Shown here: positions 1 through 8,095 of the stretch, piece by piece
Layout of the letters: each line of letters begins with the position of its first letter
How positions within the stretch are numbered: position 1 is the first letter of the stretch
Assembly (NCBI GenBank): GCA_030603375.1
Contig: JAUVXY010000024.1
Span: 1 to 13,731 of the forward strand
Origin: Actinomycetes bacterium
Lineage (GTDB): Bacteria; Actinomycetota; Humimicrobiia; Humimicrobiales; Humimicrobiaceae
Length of the DNA: 13,731 bases
Reading direction: 5' to 3'
Position numbers and translations under genes: made by a program
The notes under the pieces: generated by a model
The model's input: only the letters and a program-made list of their open reading frames with translations
Told to the model about the DNA's origin: nothing
Databases searched by the model: none

Positions 1-730
1 GCTTCCTCCAAGGGTCAGAAAAATTACAGATAAGTTAGATTCAGTTGGTAACACGACAGCTGCTATTGGCAAAGGGCTTCTTATTGGAAGCGCAGCTATT
101 ACGGCATTAGCGCTGGGTCAGGCTTATTTCTCAAAAATAGAGCTGTTAAACGTAAATGTAACTTTGAATTTTATGAGGGATCCTAAAATACTTGCAGGCC
201 TGTTTATGGGAGTTATTTTACCTTTCCTGTTTTCATCACTTTTGATGAGAGCGGTGGGTGAAGGGGCAAACAAAGTGGTAATTGAAGCAAGAAAGCAAAT
301 AAAGGATATATTGGCAGGTAAATCAAAAGGTGATCCCAAGGCATTTATCACTATAGTTACCAGAGCAGCTCAAAGAGGAATAATAATTCCGGGGATAGCA
401 ATATTTGTTATACCGACAGTTACAGGAATTTTACTTGGACCCGGGGGAGTTATTGCGTTAATAATAGGGACACTCATGTCAGGCTTTGCTCAGGCTATAT
501 ATATGGCAAATGCAGGTGGTGCATTTGATAATGCAAAAAAAAGGATAGAGCATGAAGGTTTAAGTGGTACGCCCGAACATGCGGCATCTGTAATAGGCGA
601 TACAGTAGGAGACCCTTTAAAGGACACCGTTGGGCCGTCTATGAACATACTTATAAAGCTTATAAGTGTTGTATCTATCCAGACTGCAGTTTTGGTTGTG
701 GATCTTTCTGGCAAATTATTCCATTTTTAG
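1..730 (+). CDS. hppA: Membrane-bound ion-translocating pyrophosphatase, C-terminal part (5' end outside window)
   Basis: The gene is open from the left edge (frame starting at base 2) to a TAG at 728-730, giving about 242 residues of a family usually 660-720 long. The enzyme hydrolyses pyrophosphate in the cytoplasm and pumps H+ and/or Na+ across the membrane. What identifies it is the late-family signature GDTVGDPLKDTVGP (codons at 596-637), within several hydrophobic segments. Near the left edge the motif GNTTAAIGKG carries Ala and Gly where K+-independent enzymes have Lys and Thr (GNTTKATTKG), which is the established K+-dependent signature. Whether it pumps Na+, H+ or both cannot be told, because the deciding helices lie upstream of the window. 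It is followed after 40 bases by larB. The start codon and regulation are not visible. Confidence 0.96.
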   Translation, partial: LPPRVRKITDKLDSVGNTTAAIGKGLLIGSAAITALALGQAYFSKIELLNVNVTLNFMRDPKILAGLFMGVILPFLFSSLLMRAVGEGANKVVIEARKQIKDILAGKSKGDPKAFITIVTRAAQRGIIIPGIAIFVIPTVTGILLGPGGVIALIIGTLMSGFAQAIYMANAGGAFDNAKKRIEHEGLSGTPEHAASVIGDTVGDPLKDTVGPSMNILIKLISVVSIQTAVLVVDLSGKLFHF

Positions 731-770
731 AGCAATTGGAAATAAAATGCAAGTTTATGGTTAATTATAA

Positions 771-1550
771 ATGGATAAAGAAAAAAGCAGCATACATAAG
801 ATAATTGAGGGTTTGCTGGACCAATACACGAAAGAGAAAATAGATAAAGAAAGTTTTGTATCCAGGATTAAGGAAATCTATTTTGAAGATATTGGTTTTG
901 CAAAAGTTGATCATCACCGCCAGCTTAGAAAAAATTTTCCAGAGGTGATATACGGAAAAGGCAAAACTACCGAACAGATAATTAAAATATCAAAAAAGAT
1001 ATTAAAGTACTCGCCTTTGCTGCTAGTTACCAGAACTACTGCTGAAACTTACAAGCAGTTAAAAAAAGAGATAAAAAACATAGAGTTTAATTCTGAAGCA
1101 AATTTAATTTTTACCCCTCTTGATATTTCGGAGGATAAGCTAAAAGAGGGGATAACTGTAGTATGTGCCGGAACTTCCGACATTCCAGTGGCAGAGGAAG
1201 CAGCTGTAGTCTGCTATCTTATGGGAAATAAGGTAAAAAGGATTTATGATGTTGGAATTGCAGGAATACACAGGCTTTTAAGATACAGAGAAGATTTAGA
1301 AAAATCAAATGTAATAATAGTAGCGGCAGGAATGGAAGGAGCTCTTCCGGGTGTAGTAAGTTCTTTCGTTAGCTGTCCGATAATAGGTGTTCCCACCAGT
1401 GTTGGGTATGGTGCAAATTTTAGTGGTGTTTCACCGCTTTTAACTATGCTGAATGCATGCAGTCCGGGTATTGTGGTTGTAAACATAGATAATGGATTTG
1501 GGGCAGGTTATACTGCAGGAGTAATAAATAATAGAATTTGTATAAAATAA
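771..1550 (+). CDS. larB: LarB, pyridinium-3,5-biscarboxylic acid mononucleotide synthase (nickel-pincer cofactor biosynthesis)
   Basis: LarB carboxylates and hydrolyses nicotinic acid adenine dinucleotide to make the first intermediate of the nickel-pincer nucleotide used by lactate racemase (LarA) and related racemases/epimerases. The 259-residue protein shows the family N-terminal block around VDHHRQLRKNFPEVIYGKGK. It then has a PurE-like C-terminal domain with AGTSDIPVAEEA, YDVGIAGIHRLL, AAGMEGALPGVV and PTSVGYGANFSG. Cys230 in NACSPG, just before VNIDNGFGAGY, corresponds by motif to the catalytic Cys of Lactiplantibacillus LarB (Cys221). The ATG at 771 has no strong Shine-Dalgarno site. 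The upstream gene ends 40 bases before, so it may be co-transcribed with hppA. No larA, larC or larE is in the window. PurE (AIR carboxylase) is the paralogous alternative, but the LarB-specific N-terminal block and Cys argue against it. Confidence 0.95.
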   Translation: MDKEKSSIHKIIEGLLDQYTKEKIDKESFVSRIKEIYFEDIGFAKVDHHRQLRKNFPEVIYGKGKTTEQIIKISKKILKYSPLLLVTRTTAETYKQLKKEIKNIEFNSEANLIFTPLDISEDKLKEGITVVCAGTSDIPVAEEAAVVCYLMGNKVKRIYDVGIAGIHRLLRYREDLEKSNVIIVAAGMEGALPGVVSSFVSCPIIGVPTSVGYGANFSGVSPLLTMLNACSPGIVVVNIDNGFGAGYTAGVINNRICIK

Positions 1551-1615
1551 ATGTGGCTGCCTGTCAGTAGCGTAGATTCTGCAAATTTATTTCATAACTA
1601 TATTTTTAATAGTAT

Positions 1616-1644
1616 ATGGTATTTTATTCAGGATATATTATAAT
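1616..1644 (+). promoter_or_regulatory. Weak candidate promoter upstream of the assembly ATPase gene
   Basis: The 189-base gap 1551-1739 is the longest non-coding stretch in the window and is very AT-rich. It holds a perfect TATAAT at 1639-1644, but the bases about 17 upstream (1616-1621, ATGGTA) match the -35 consensus poorly. In such AT-rich sequence a TATAAT can occur by chance, so this is a candidate only. The gap shows no convincing terminator for larB, no tRNA and no riboswitch that I recognise. A good Shine-Dalgarno site (AGGTGAG, 1726-1732) precedes the next ATG by 7 bases. Confidence 0.25.
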
Positions 1645-1739
1645 TATTAAATAAACAAAACTTAGTACAGTTCATCTCCAATGGAAAGGACCGCAGTCTT
1701 CGCAGTTTGTACATTTTAAGAATGCAGGTGAGATTATAA

Positions 1740-3422
1740 ATGATTGAAACAAAATATAGCGGACAAAAAATAGGGCAAATACTTTTGGATAAAAACCTCA
1801 TCACTAAAGAACAATTGTTGGAAGCTCTGAACATACAAAAGCAAACCGGGAAAAAATTAGGGGAAGTGTTAGTTGAAAAAGGGTTTGTTTCCGAAGATGC
1901 ATTTGTGGAACTTCTTTCATACCAGAAGGGCTTCGAATTTATAGATTTAACCAGTGAACAGGAAAAAGTTGACCCTGTAGCTTCTAATTTAGTTTCAAGA
2001 GAATTTGCCTCAAAGAGGTATGTATTCCCATTTAACATGAGCGATAACATGCTGCATGTGGCAATGAGGAATCCTCTTGATATCAATGCTATTGATGAGA
2101 TAAGGCTTCTTACAGGCTATAATGTTAAGCCTTTTGTATCCACTCAAAAAAGCATAGAAAATGCAATAAAGATGTATATGTCTGATGATTATAGCCTTAA
2201 GGAAATTGAAGAAATTACAAAAGATCAGGATCTTACCGTAGCTGAGAGATTTAGGGAAGACATAGTTGAAAAAAATCCGCTTGTAAAATTGGCAAATCAA
2301 ATAATACTAAAAGCTATTTCACTCGGAGCAAGTGATATTCATGTTGAACCCCAAGAAAAAAATTGCAGCATAAGGTTTAGAATAGATGGCGTGCTTCAGA
2401 AAATAAAAGATGTGCCTAAAACTGTTCAGAGACTGCTAATTTCAAGATATAAGATAATGGGCGGGATGGATATAACTGAGAGCAGGCTTCCTCAGGACGG
2501 GAGGAGTACATTTAATTTCCAGAACAGGATGGTTGATTTAAGATTTGCTTCGATACCTACAGTATTTGGTGAAAATATTACCATGAGAATCCTAAATCGA
2601 GATGAAAGTATGTTTGATATTGAGAAATTAGGCATGTCAAAAGAAAAGGCTAAGCTTTATTTAAAACTAATAAGCATACCGTATGGTGCAGTAATTATAA
2701 CAGGGCCCACCGGTAGCGGTAAAACCACTACTTTGTATGCTAGCTTAAGCAAAATAGCCAATCCTGAAAAGAAGATATATACCATAGAGGATCCTGTTGA
2801 ATACAGATTTCCCCAGATTATGCAAATACAAGTTCACCATAAAATAGGGATGGACTTTTCACGCGGGCTCAGAGCAATGATGCGAAGTGATCCTGATATA
2901 ATAATGGTTGGGGAAATGAGAGATTTGGAAACTGCCAAAATGGCTATGGAAGCAGCTATCACGGGACATCTGGTTTTAACTACGCTTCACACAAATGATG
3001 CCCCGTCTACACTGGCTCGACTTTTGGAAATGGGTGCCGAGTCATACATGATTTCATCTGCAGTTAAGTGTATAGTTGCACAAAGGCTCATCAGAAAACT
3101 TTGCAATTTCTGTAAAAAAGAAATTGATGCTTCAGATATACCTATTGATGATAGCATAAAGCCTATACTTGAAGGCAAAAAGATATATACAAAAGTTGGG
3201 TGCTCCAGGTGCAATAATACAGGTTACTCCGGCAGGGTTGGTATTTTTTCTATAATGGTTATTTCTCCGAAAATCAGGGATATGATACTGAAGGTTAAAG
3301 GCACCAGCGAGATTGAGAATGTCGCAAAGGAGGAAGGTATGAAAACTCTGCTTGAAAGTGCTGCTGAAAAAGTTGCCGAAGGCATAACTTCTATTGAAGA
3401 AATGTACAGGATTATTTTCTGA
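1740..3422 (+). CDS. GspE/PilB-family type II secretion / type IV pilus assembly ATPase with MshEN domain
   Basis: This cytoplasmic hexameric ATPase powers assembly of type IV pili or type II secretion pseudopili; the sequence alone does not say which, so no symbol is given. The protein is 560 residues, normal for the family. Residues 1-150 form an MshEN (T2SSE N-terminal) domain with two 24-residue repeats (10-33 and 39-62) separated by five residues. The catalytic part has Walker A GPTGSGKT (322-329), an Asp box TIEDPVEY, Walker B SDPDIIMVGE (383-392) and a His box TGHLVLTTLHTND (408-420). A C4 zinc site is formed by Cys455, Cys458, Cys488 and Cys491. These mark an assembly ATPase rather than PilT, which lacks the N-domain and zinc site. 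The ATG has Shine-Dalgarno AGGTGAG. The stop overlaps the dnaE start (TGATG). No pilin, PilC-type platform or PilT gene is in the window. Confidence 0.94.
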   Translation: MIETKYSGQKIGQILLDKNLITKEQLLEALNIQKQTGKKLGEVLVEKGFVSEDAFVELLSYQKGFEFIDLTSEQEKVDPVASNLVSREFASKRYVFPFNMSDNMLHVAMRNPLDINAIDEIRLLTGYNVKPFVSTQKSIENAIKMYMSDDYSLKEIEEITKDQDLTVAERFREDIVEKNPLVKLANQIILKAISLGASDIHVEPQEKNCSIRFRIDGVLQKIKDVPKTVQRLLISRYKIMGGMDITESRLPQDGRSTFNFQNRMVDLRFASIPTVFGENITMRILNRDESMFDIEKLGMSKEKAKLYLKLISIPYGAVIITGPTGSGKTTTLYASLSKIANPEKKIYTIEDPVEYRFPQIMQIQVHHKIGMDFSRGLRAMMRSDPDIIMVGEMRDLETAKMAMEAAITGHLVLTTLHTNDAPSTLARLLEMGAESYMISSAVKCIVAQRLIRKLCNFCKKEIDASDIPIDDSIKPILEGKKIYTKVGCSRCNNTGYSGRVGIFSIMVISPKIRDMILKVKGTSEIENVAKEEGMKTLLESAAEKVAEGITSIEEMYRIIF

Positions 3423-6400
3423 TGATGGGAAAAAATAATTTCGTACACCTACATGTTCATAGTGAATATTCCCTTCTGGATGGCGCAACAAGAATAAACG
3501 AACTTATTGACAAGGTATGTGAATACAATATGCCGGCTGTTGCCATAACTGACCATGGGGTAATGTATGGCGCTATTGAATTTTATCAAAGAGCAAAGAA
3601 ATCTAAAATTAAACCAATTATTGGATGCGAGGCTTACCTTGCTCCGGGAAGCAGATGGAGAAAACAGGCGCATAGGAACAATAGGGAAGGCATGTCTTAC
3701 CATCTGACACTGCTTGCCAGAAACAATGATGGCTATAAAAATTTAATGAAACTTGTAAGTCTTGGATTTATAGAAGGGTTTTATTATAAGCCAAGAATAG
3801 ACAAAGAGCTTCTCAGGGAATATAGCGAAGGAATAATAGGGCTGAGCGGCTGTTATACATCAGAGACATCTACGTACATCCGAAATGGCAGAACTGATAA
3901 AGCTGAAAAAGCATTAGAGGAATTTGTAGAGATTTTTGGAAAAGATAACTTTTACATTGAACTGCAGGATTCTGGCATACCTGATCAAAAACATATAAAC
4001 AAGGTCTTGCTGGAGCTGTCAAAAAAATGTGCAATCCCAATTGTTGCCACTAATGATGTTCATTATTTAAACAAGGAAGACAGCAGAGCGCATGATGTGC
4101 TTCTCTGTATCCAGACCGGCTCAACTATAAATGATACCAAAAGACTTAAGTTTTCTACACAGGAATACTACCTTAAAAGTTACGAGCAAATGAAGCAGAT
4201 TTTTTCGGATTTTCCCGGTGCTTTAGAAAATAGTCTTGAGATTGCAGAAAGATGCAATGTAAATTTAAAATTTGACTTAAATTTAATACCTCCGTTTGAT
4301 ATTCCAGATTCGTTTACTCCTGATAAATATTTAGAAAAATTATGTAATGAAGGAATTAGAAAGAAGTACAAAGAGGCCACAGATGAGGTGAAAAACAGAC
4401 TTGCAAGGGAACTTGATGTTATAGAGAAAATGGGGTTCTCAGAATATTTTCTTATAGTTTGGGATTTTGTTAGTTTTGCCAAAAAAAACAACATAAGAGT
4501 GGGGCCGGGAAGAGGTTCAGCAGCAGGAAGCATAGTATCTTATCTTTTAAATATTACTGACATAGAGCCATTAAAATATGGATTGTTGTTTGAAAGGTTT
4601 TTAAATGAAGAACGAAATAGCATGCCTGATATTGATATTGATTTCTGCTATGAGAAAAGGGATGAAGTCATAAAATATGTCACAAAAAAATATGGAGAAA
4701 GGAGAGTGGCCCAGCTTATCACATTTGGCACGATGGCTGCAAGGCAGTCAATAAGAGATGCCGGGAGAGTGCTTGAAATGCAATATTCAGAAGTTGACAA
4801 AATAGCTAAAATGGTGCCGATGGATTTAAATATAACTATAGACAAATCTCTAAAAATAGTTCCAGAGCTGCAGGAAATGTATGAAAATGATGAAAAAATC
4901 AGGGAGGTAATAAATACAGCCATTTCACTTGAAGGCATTGCAAGGCAGGATTCGATACATGCAGCAGGTGTTGTCATATCCTCGGAGGATTTATATAACT
5001 ATACTCCTATCCAGAAAAAGGGAGATGGTGAAATAGTAACCCAGTATAAAATGGAAGATATCCAGAAAATAGGATTGCTAAAAATGGACTTCCTTGGGCT
5101 GCGAACACTTTCTCTGATAGATAAAACATTATTTTTAATTAAGAAAGCTAAAAATGTTGATTTAGATATTAACAATGCCAGTCTAAAAGATAAAAAAACC
5201 TTTGATATGTTAAGACAGGGAGAGTGTCTGGGTGTATTTCAGCTTGAGAGTACAGGCATGAGGGAGCTTGTTTTAAATTTAAAGCCAACTGAATTTGAGG
5301 ACCTTGTGGCACTTCTTGCTTTATACAGGCCGGGTCCGCTGCAAAGTGGAATGGTAAATGATTTTGTAGAGTCAAAGAACAAAAAGAAAAAAACTGAATA
5401 TATTGACCCGCGCCTCAAGCCAATCTTAGAAAGTACACATGGCATTATCCTGTATCAGGAACAGGTTATGAGGATAGCCTCGGAACTTGCAGGATTTAGC
5501 ATGTCTGAAGCTGATATACTCAGGAGTGCCATAAGCAAGAAAAAAAGAAAACTGCTTGAAAAGCAGAGAAGCAAATTTATTGAGGGTGCAAAAAATAATG
5601 ATGTAGATGCTGCTATTGCTGAAAAAATATTTGAGCTTATAAATCATTTTGCTGAGTATGGGTTTAACAAATCTCACAGCACGGCTTATGCTATGATATC
5701 TTACCAGACTGCCTACCTTAAAGCTAATTACCCTGTGGAGTTTATGGCTGCCCTGCTTAGCATCAGAATGGGAAGTCAGGAAAAAGTAGCGCAGTATGTT
5801 AATGAAACGAGAAGGCTTGGAATAGATTTGCTTCCTCCGGATATAAACGAATGTTATAGTGATTTTACGGTAATCGGGGATTCTGTGAGGTTTGGTCTTT
5901 CAGCAATTAAAAATATTGGGTCCAATGTCATAAATGAAATAGTGGAAGAAAGAAAAAAAGGCGGGAAATTTGAAAACTTTATAAATTTTTGTGAAAGAAT
6001 CAGTAACAGTGTGCTGAATAAAAAAACAATTGAAAGCTCAATAAAAAGCGGAACTTTTGATTCTATGGGGCAGAGCAGAAAATATCTGCTTGAAAATTAT
6101 GAAAAGATTGTAGAGGAAATTATAAAAATAAAAAAAGACAGAGACATTGGACAGTTTTCCCTGTTTGATGTTAACGGGAGTTCCGAGGATGAGTTTCATA
6201 TTAGCAAGGCTTTAATTTACGATGAGGATTATGGCGAGTTTCCACAAAAAGAGCTGCTAAATTTTGAAAAAGAGATGCTTGGATTTTATATTTCCGGACA
6301 CCCGCTGCTTGAGTATCAGGATATATTTTCCAATCTAACTCCTATTGCCGAGCTTTCAGAAGGAAAAGATAGGTCAACTCAGTGCATAGGCGGGGTTGTC

Positions 6401-6955
6401 AATAAAGTAAAGTCAATTTTTACAAAAAATGGAAAGCTTATGTACTTTGTAAATTTAGAGGATACAAGCGACTCTGTAGAGGTGGTTGTATTTCCAACAG
6501 TTGTAGAAAAATATAAGGAAAATATCAGGGAAGACAATATAATCAAAGTAAAAGGAAGGCTGGACAAAAAAGAGGATCAGGTTAAGTTCATCGCTGCTGA
6601 GGTTGAGGATCTTGCGAAAGTTAGAAAAGAAAAAAAGGAAATTGCAGATAGTAAAGCCGGAGAGTTAAAACCTGACAGGGCCGCAGGCGGCACCAGTACA
6701 GAAAAATTTAAGGGTAGGGATAAAGTTGTTTTTTCTGTGGAAAAAAGTTATTTAAATAGAGAGTTTATAAATAAATTTAGCGAAATAATTAAGCAAAATC
6801 CTGGCAAGGTTAGTGTAGAGCTTAAAATAATAAATGGCAGCGATGGTCTTGTTGAGAAAAAATATAAACTGCCGTCTGGCTACAAGGTAAATTTAACCAG
6901 GACTTTTTTAAACCAGCTTCAGGAAAATTTCCACTCCAGGCTTAATATAGAGTAG
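3422..6955 (+). CDS. dnaE: DNA polymerase III subunit alpha (DnaE1 type)
   Basis: This is the catalytic subunit of the replicative polymerase. At 1177 residues it is close to E. coli alpha (1160). The N-terminal PHP domain (about 5-220) keeps all nine family metal ligands by motif: His11, His13, Asp20, His45, Glu70, His94, Cys144, Asp212 and His214. The C-family polymerase core has GRGSAAGS, the catalytic pair Asp403 and Asp405 in MPDIDIDF, and the third Asp at 556 in KMDFLGL. An internal clamp-binding motif QFSLF lies at 911-915. An OB-fold begins near Cys988 (CIGGVVNKVKSIF). A charged, low-complexity linker (about 1065-1100) joins it to a C-terminal domain. It starts at the first of two adjacent ATGs, overlapping the upstream stop by one base, which suggests translational coupling. 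PolC is excluded by domain order and by the absence of an inserted DnaQ-like exonuclease. Confidence 0.98.
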   Translation: MMGKNNFVHLHVHSEYSLLDGATRINELIDKVCEYNMPAVAITDHGVMYGAIEFYQRAKKSKIKPIIGCEAYLAPGSRWRKQAHRNNREGMSYHLTLLARNNDGYKNLMKLVSLGFIEGFYYKPRIDKELLREYSEGIIGLSGCYTSETSTYIRNGRTDKAEKALEEFVEIFGKDNFYIELQDSGIPDQKHINKVLLELSKKCAIPIVATNDVHYLNKEDSRAHDVLLCIQTGSTINDTKRLKFSTQEYYLKSYEQMKQIFSDFPGALENSLEIAERCNVNLKFDLNLIPPFDIPDSFTPDKYLEKLCNEGIRKKYKEATDEVKNRLARELDVIEKMGFSEYFLIVWDFVSFAKKNNIRVGPGRGSAAGSIVSYLLNITDIEPLKYGLLFERFLNEERNSMPDIDIDFCYEKRDEVIKYVTKKYGERRVAQLITFGTMAARQSIRDAGRVLEMQYSEVDKIAKMVPMDLNITIDKSLKIVPELQEMYENDEKIREVINTAISLEGIARQDSIHAAGVVISSEDLYNYTPIQKKGDGEIVTQYKMEDIQKIGLLKMDFLGLRTLSLIDKTLFLIKKAKNVDLDINNASLKDKKTFDMLRQGECLGVFQLESTGMRELVLNLKPTEFEDLVALLALYRPGPLQSGMVNDFVESKNKKKKTEYIDPRLKPILESTHGIILYQEQVMRIASELAGFSMSEADILRSAISKKKRKLLEKQRSKFIEGAKNNDVDAAIAEKIFELINHFAEYGFNKSHSTAYAMISYQTAYLKANYPVEFMAALLSIRMGSQEKVAQYVNETRRLGIDLLPPDINECYSDFTVIGDSVRFGLSAIKNIGSNVINEIVEERKKGGKFENFINFCERISNSVLNKKTIESSIKSGTFDSMGQSRKYLLENYEKIVEEIIKIKKDRDIGQFSLFDVNGSSEDEFHISKALIYDEDYGEFPQKELLNFEKEMLGFYISGHPLLEYQDIFSNLTPIAELSEGKDRSTQCIGGVVNKVKSIFTKNGKLMYFVNLEDTSDSVEVVVFPTVVEKYKENIREDNIIKVKGRLDKKEDQVKFIAAEVEDLAKVRKEKKEIADSKAGELKPDRAAGGTSTEKFKGRDKVVFSVEKSYLNREFINKFSEIIKQNPGKVSVELKIINGSDGLVEKKYKLPSGYKVNLTRTFLNQLQENFHSRLNIE

Positions 6956-6976
6956 AATATTATAAAAAATATAACC

Positions 6977-6985
6977 GGAGGAGGT
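6977..6985 (+). promoter_or_regulatory. Strong ribosome binding site deciding a TTG start
   Basis: GGAGGAGGT is nearly a full complement of the 16S rRNA 3' end and lies 4 bases before a TTG at 6990-6992. The encoded protein begins MRKLKFAVMGAGHGG, so the Rossmann GxGxxG falls at the usual distance from the N terminus. The next in-frame ATG would cut into the first beta strand. The strong site therefore supports TTG as the true start. Confidence 0.8.
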
Positions 6986-6989
6986 CATT

Positions 6990-8084
6990 TTGCGTAAATT
7001 AAAGTTTGCAGTTATGGGGGCAGGCCATGGCGGGAAAGCTATTGCTGCTCATTTGTCGATAAAGGGATTTGATGTCAATTTATACAACAGAACTCTCTCC
7101 AGGATAAAACCTATTATTAAAATGAAGGGGATCGAACTGGAAGGTGAAGTGAATGGATTTGGAAAATTAAATGTGGTATCAAACAAAGCCGGGGAAGTAA
7201 TAAAAGATGCAGATGTGATTATGGTTGTGGTACCTGCTAACGGACATACTTACATAGCAGAGGTATGTGCGCCTTACCTTGAAGACGGACAGGTAGTTGT
7301 GCTTAACCCCGGGAGGACATGCGGTGCTTTAGAATTTTTAAAAGTGCTAAGGAACTGCGGGAACAAAAAAAATGTAATAGTGGCCGAAGCGCAAACTTTC
7401 ATTTATGCCAGCAGGGGAATGGGACCTGTTTCAGCAAAAATATTTAGGATAAAAAACGCTATCCCGGTTGCCGCAATACCGTCAAATAAAACCGGCAGGG
7501 TACTGGAGATGATAAATAAAGCGTTTCCTGAGTTTATTTCAGCTACAAATGTTGTAGAGACAAGTTTTAACAACATGGGTGCTGTTTTTCATCCTTCTAT
7601 TACGATATTAAATGACAGCAGGATAGAATCTACTCTTGGCAATTTTCAATTTTATATAGAAGGTGTCACGCAATCAGTGGCAAGGGTTTTAGAGGCAGTA
7701 GATAATGAAAGATTGAAAGTAGCGCACAAATTAAATTGCGGCAGCGTCTATTCTGCCATTGACTGGCTGTCAATGGCTTACAATGTAGTAGAAGATAATT
7801 TATTTGATGCCATCCACAGTAATCCCGGCTATGTCGGTATAATGGCTCCAAGAACTACAAATGTCAGGTATATAACAGAAGATGTTCCTATGAGCCTTGT
7901 CCCTATTTCAGAGTTCGCAAAACTTTTGGGAGTAGAAACACCTGTTATTGACTCACTTATAAATATTGCTGATTCAATATTTAAAAAAGATTTCAGGAAA
8001 ACAGGAAGAAATCTTCCAAGGCTGGGCCTTGAAGGTTTAAACATAAAACAGATTAAGGATATTCTTATCAGGGGAAAGATGTAG
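6990..8084 (+). CDS. NAD/NADP octopine/nopaline (opine) dehydrogenase family protein
   Basis: Family members reductively join an amino acid amine to a 2-oxo acid with NAD(P)H, or run the reverse reaction; the substrate here is unknown. The 364-residue protein has an N-terminal Rossmann domain with GAGHGG (10-15), VIMVVVPANGH and a conserved NPGRTCGALEF. The C-terminal helical octopine-dehydrogenase domain starts near residue 190. His201 in MGAVFHPS and Asp298 in RYITEDVP match the His/Asp pair proposed as catalytic in Arthrobacter N-(1-carboxyethyl)norvaline dehydrogenase (His202 and Asp297). It starts at TTG 34 bases after dnaE, behind a very strong Shine-Dalgarno site. Only 11 bases separate it from the cobalamin-binding mutase-like gene, so the two are probably co-expressed and functionally linked. 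A generic ketopantoate-reductase-like enzyme is a less likely reading because of the FHP and RYxTEDVP motifs. Confidence 0.88.
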   Translation: MRKLKFAVMGAGHGGKAIAAHLSIKGFDVNLYNRTLSRIKPIIKMKGIELEGEVNGFGKLNVVSNKAGEVIKDADVIMVVVPANGHTYIAEVCAPYLEDGQVVVLNPGRTCGALEFLKVLRNCGNKKNVIVAEAQTFIYASRGMGPVSAKIFRIKNAIPVAAIPSNKTGRVLEMINKAFPEFISATNVVETSFNNMGAVFHPSITILNDSRIESTLGNFQFYIEGVTQSVARVLEAVDNERLKVAHKLNCGSVYSAIDWLSMAYNVVEDNLFDAIHSNPGYVGIMAPRTTNVRYITEDVPMSLVPISEFAKLLGVETPVIDSLINIADSIFKKDFRKTGRNLPRLGLEGLNIKQIKDILIRGKM

Positions 8085-8095
8085 GGTATGTACTT

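Noticed and set aside
1597..1613. Inverted repeat ACTAT/ATAGT as an operator or terminator after larB
   Set aside because: Five A-T-rich pairs with a seven-base loop in an AT-rich gap are not significant, and no GC stem with a U-run follows larB.
1628..2086. Antisense open frame of about 150 codons covering the gap and the start of the assembly ATPase
   Set aside because: It lies mostly opposite a clear conserved domain, has no recognisable motif and no good ribosome binding site. It is a shadow frame.
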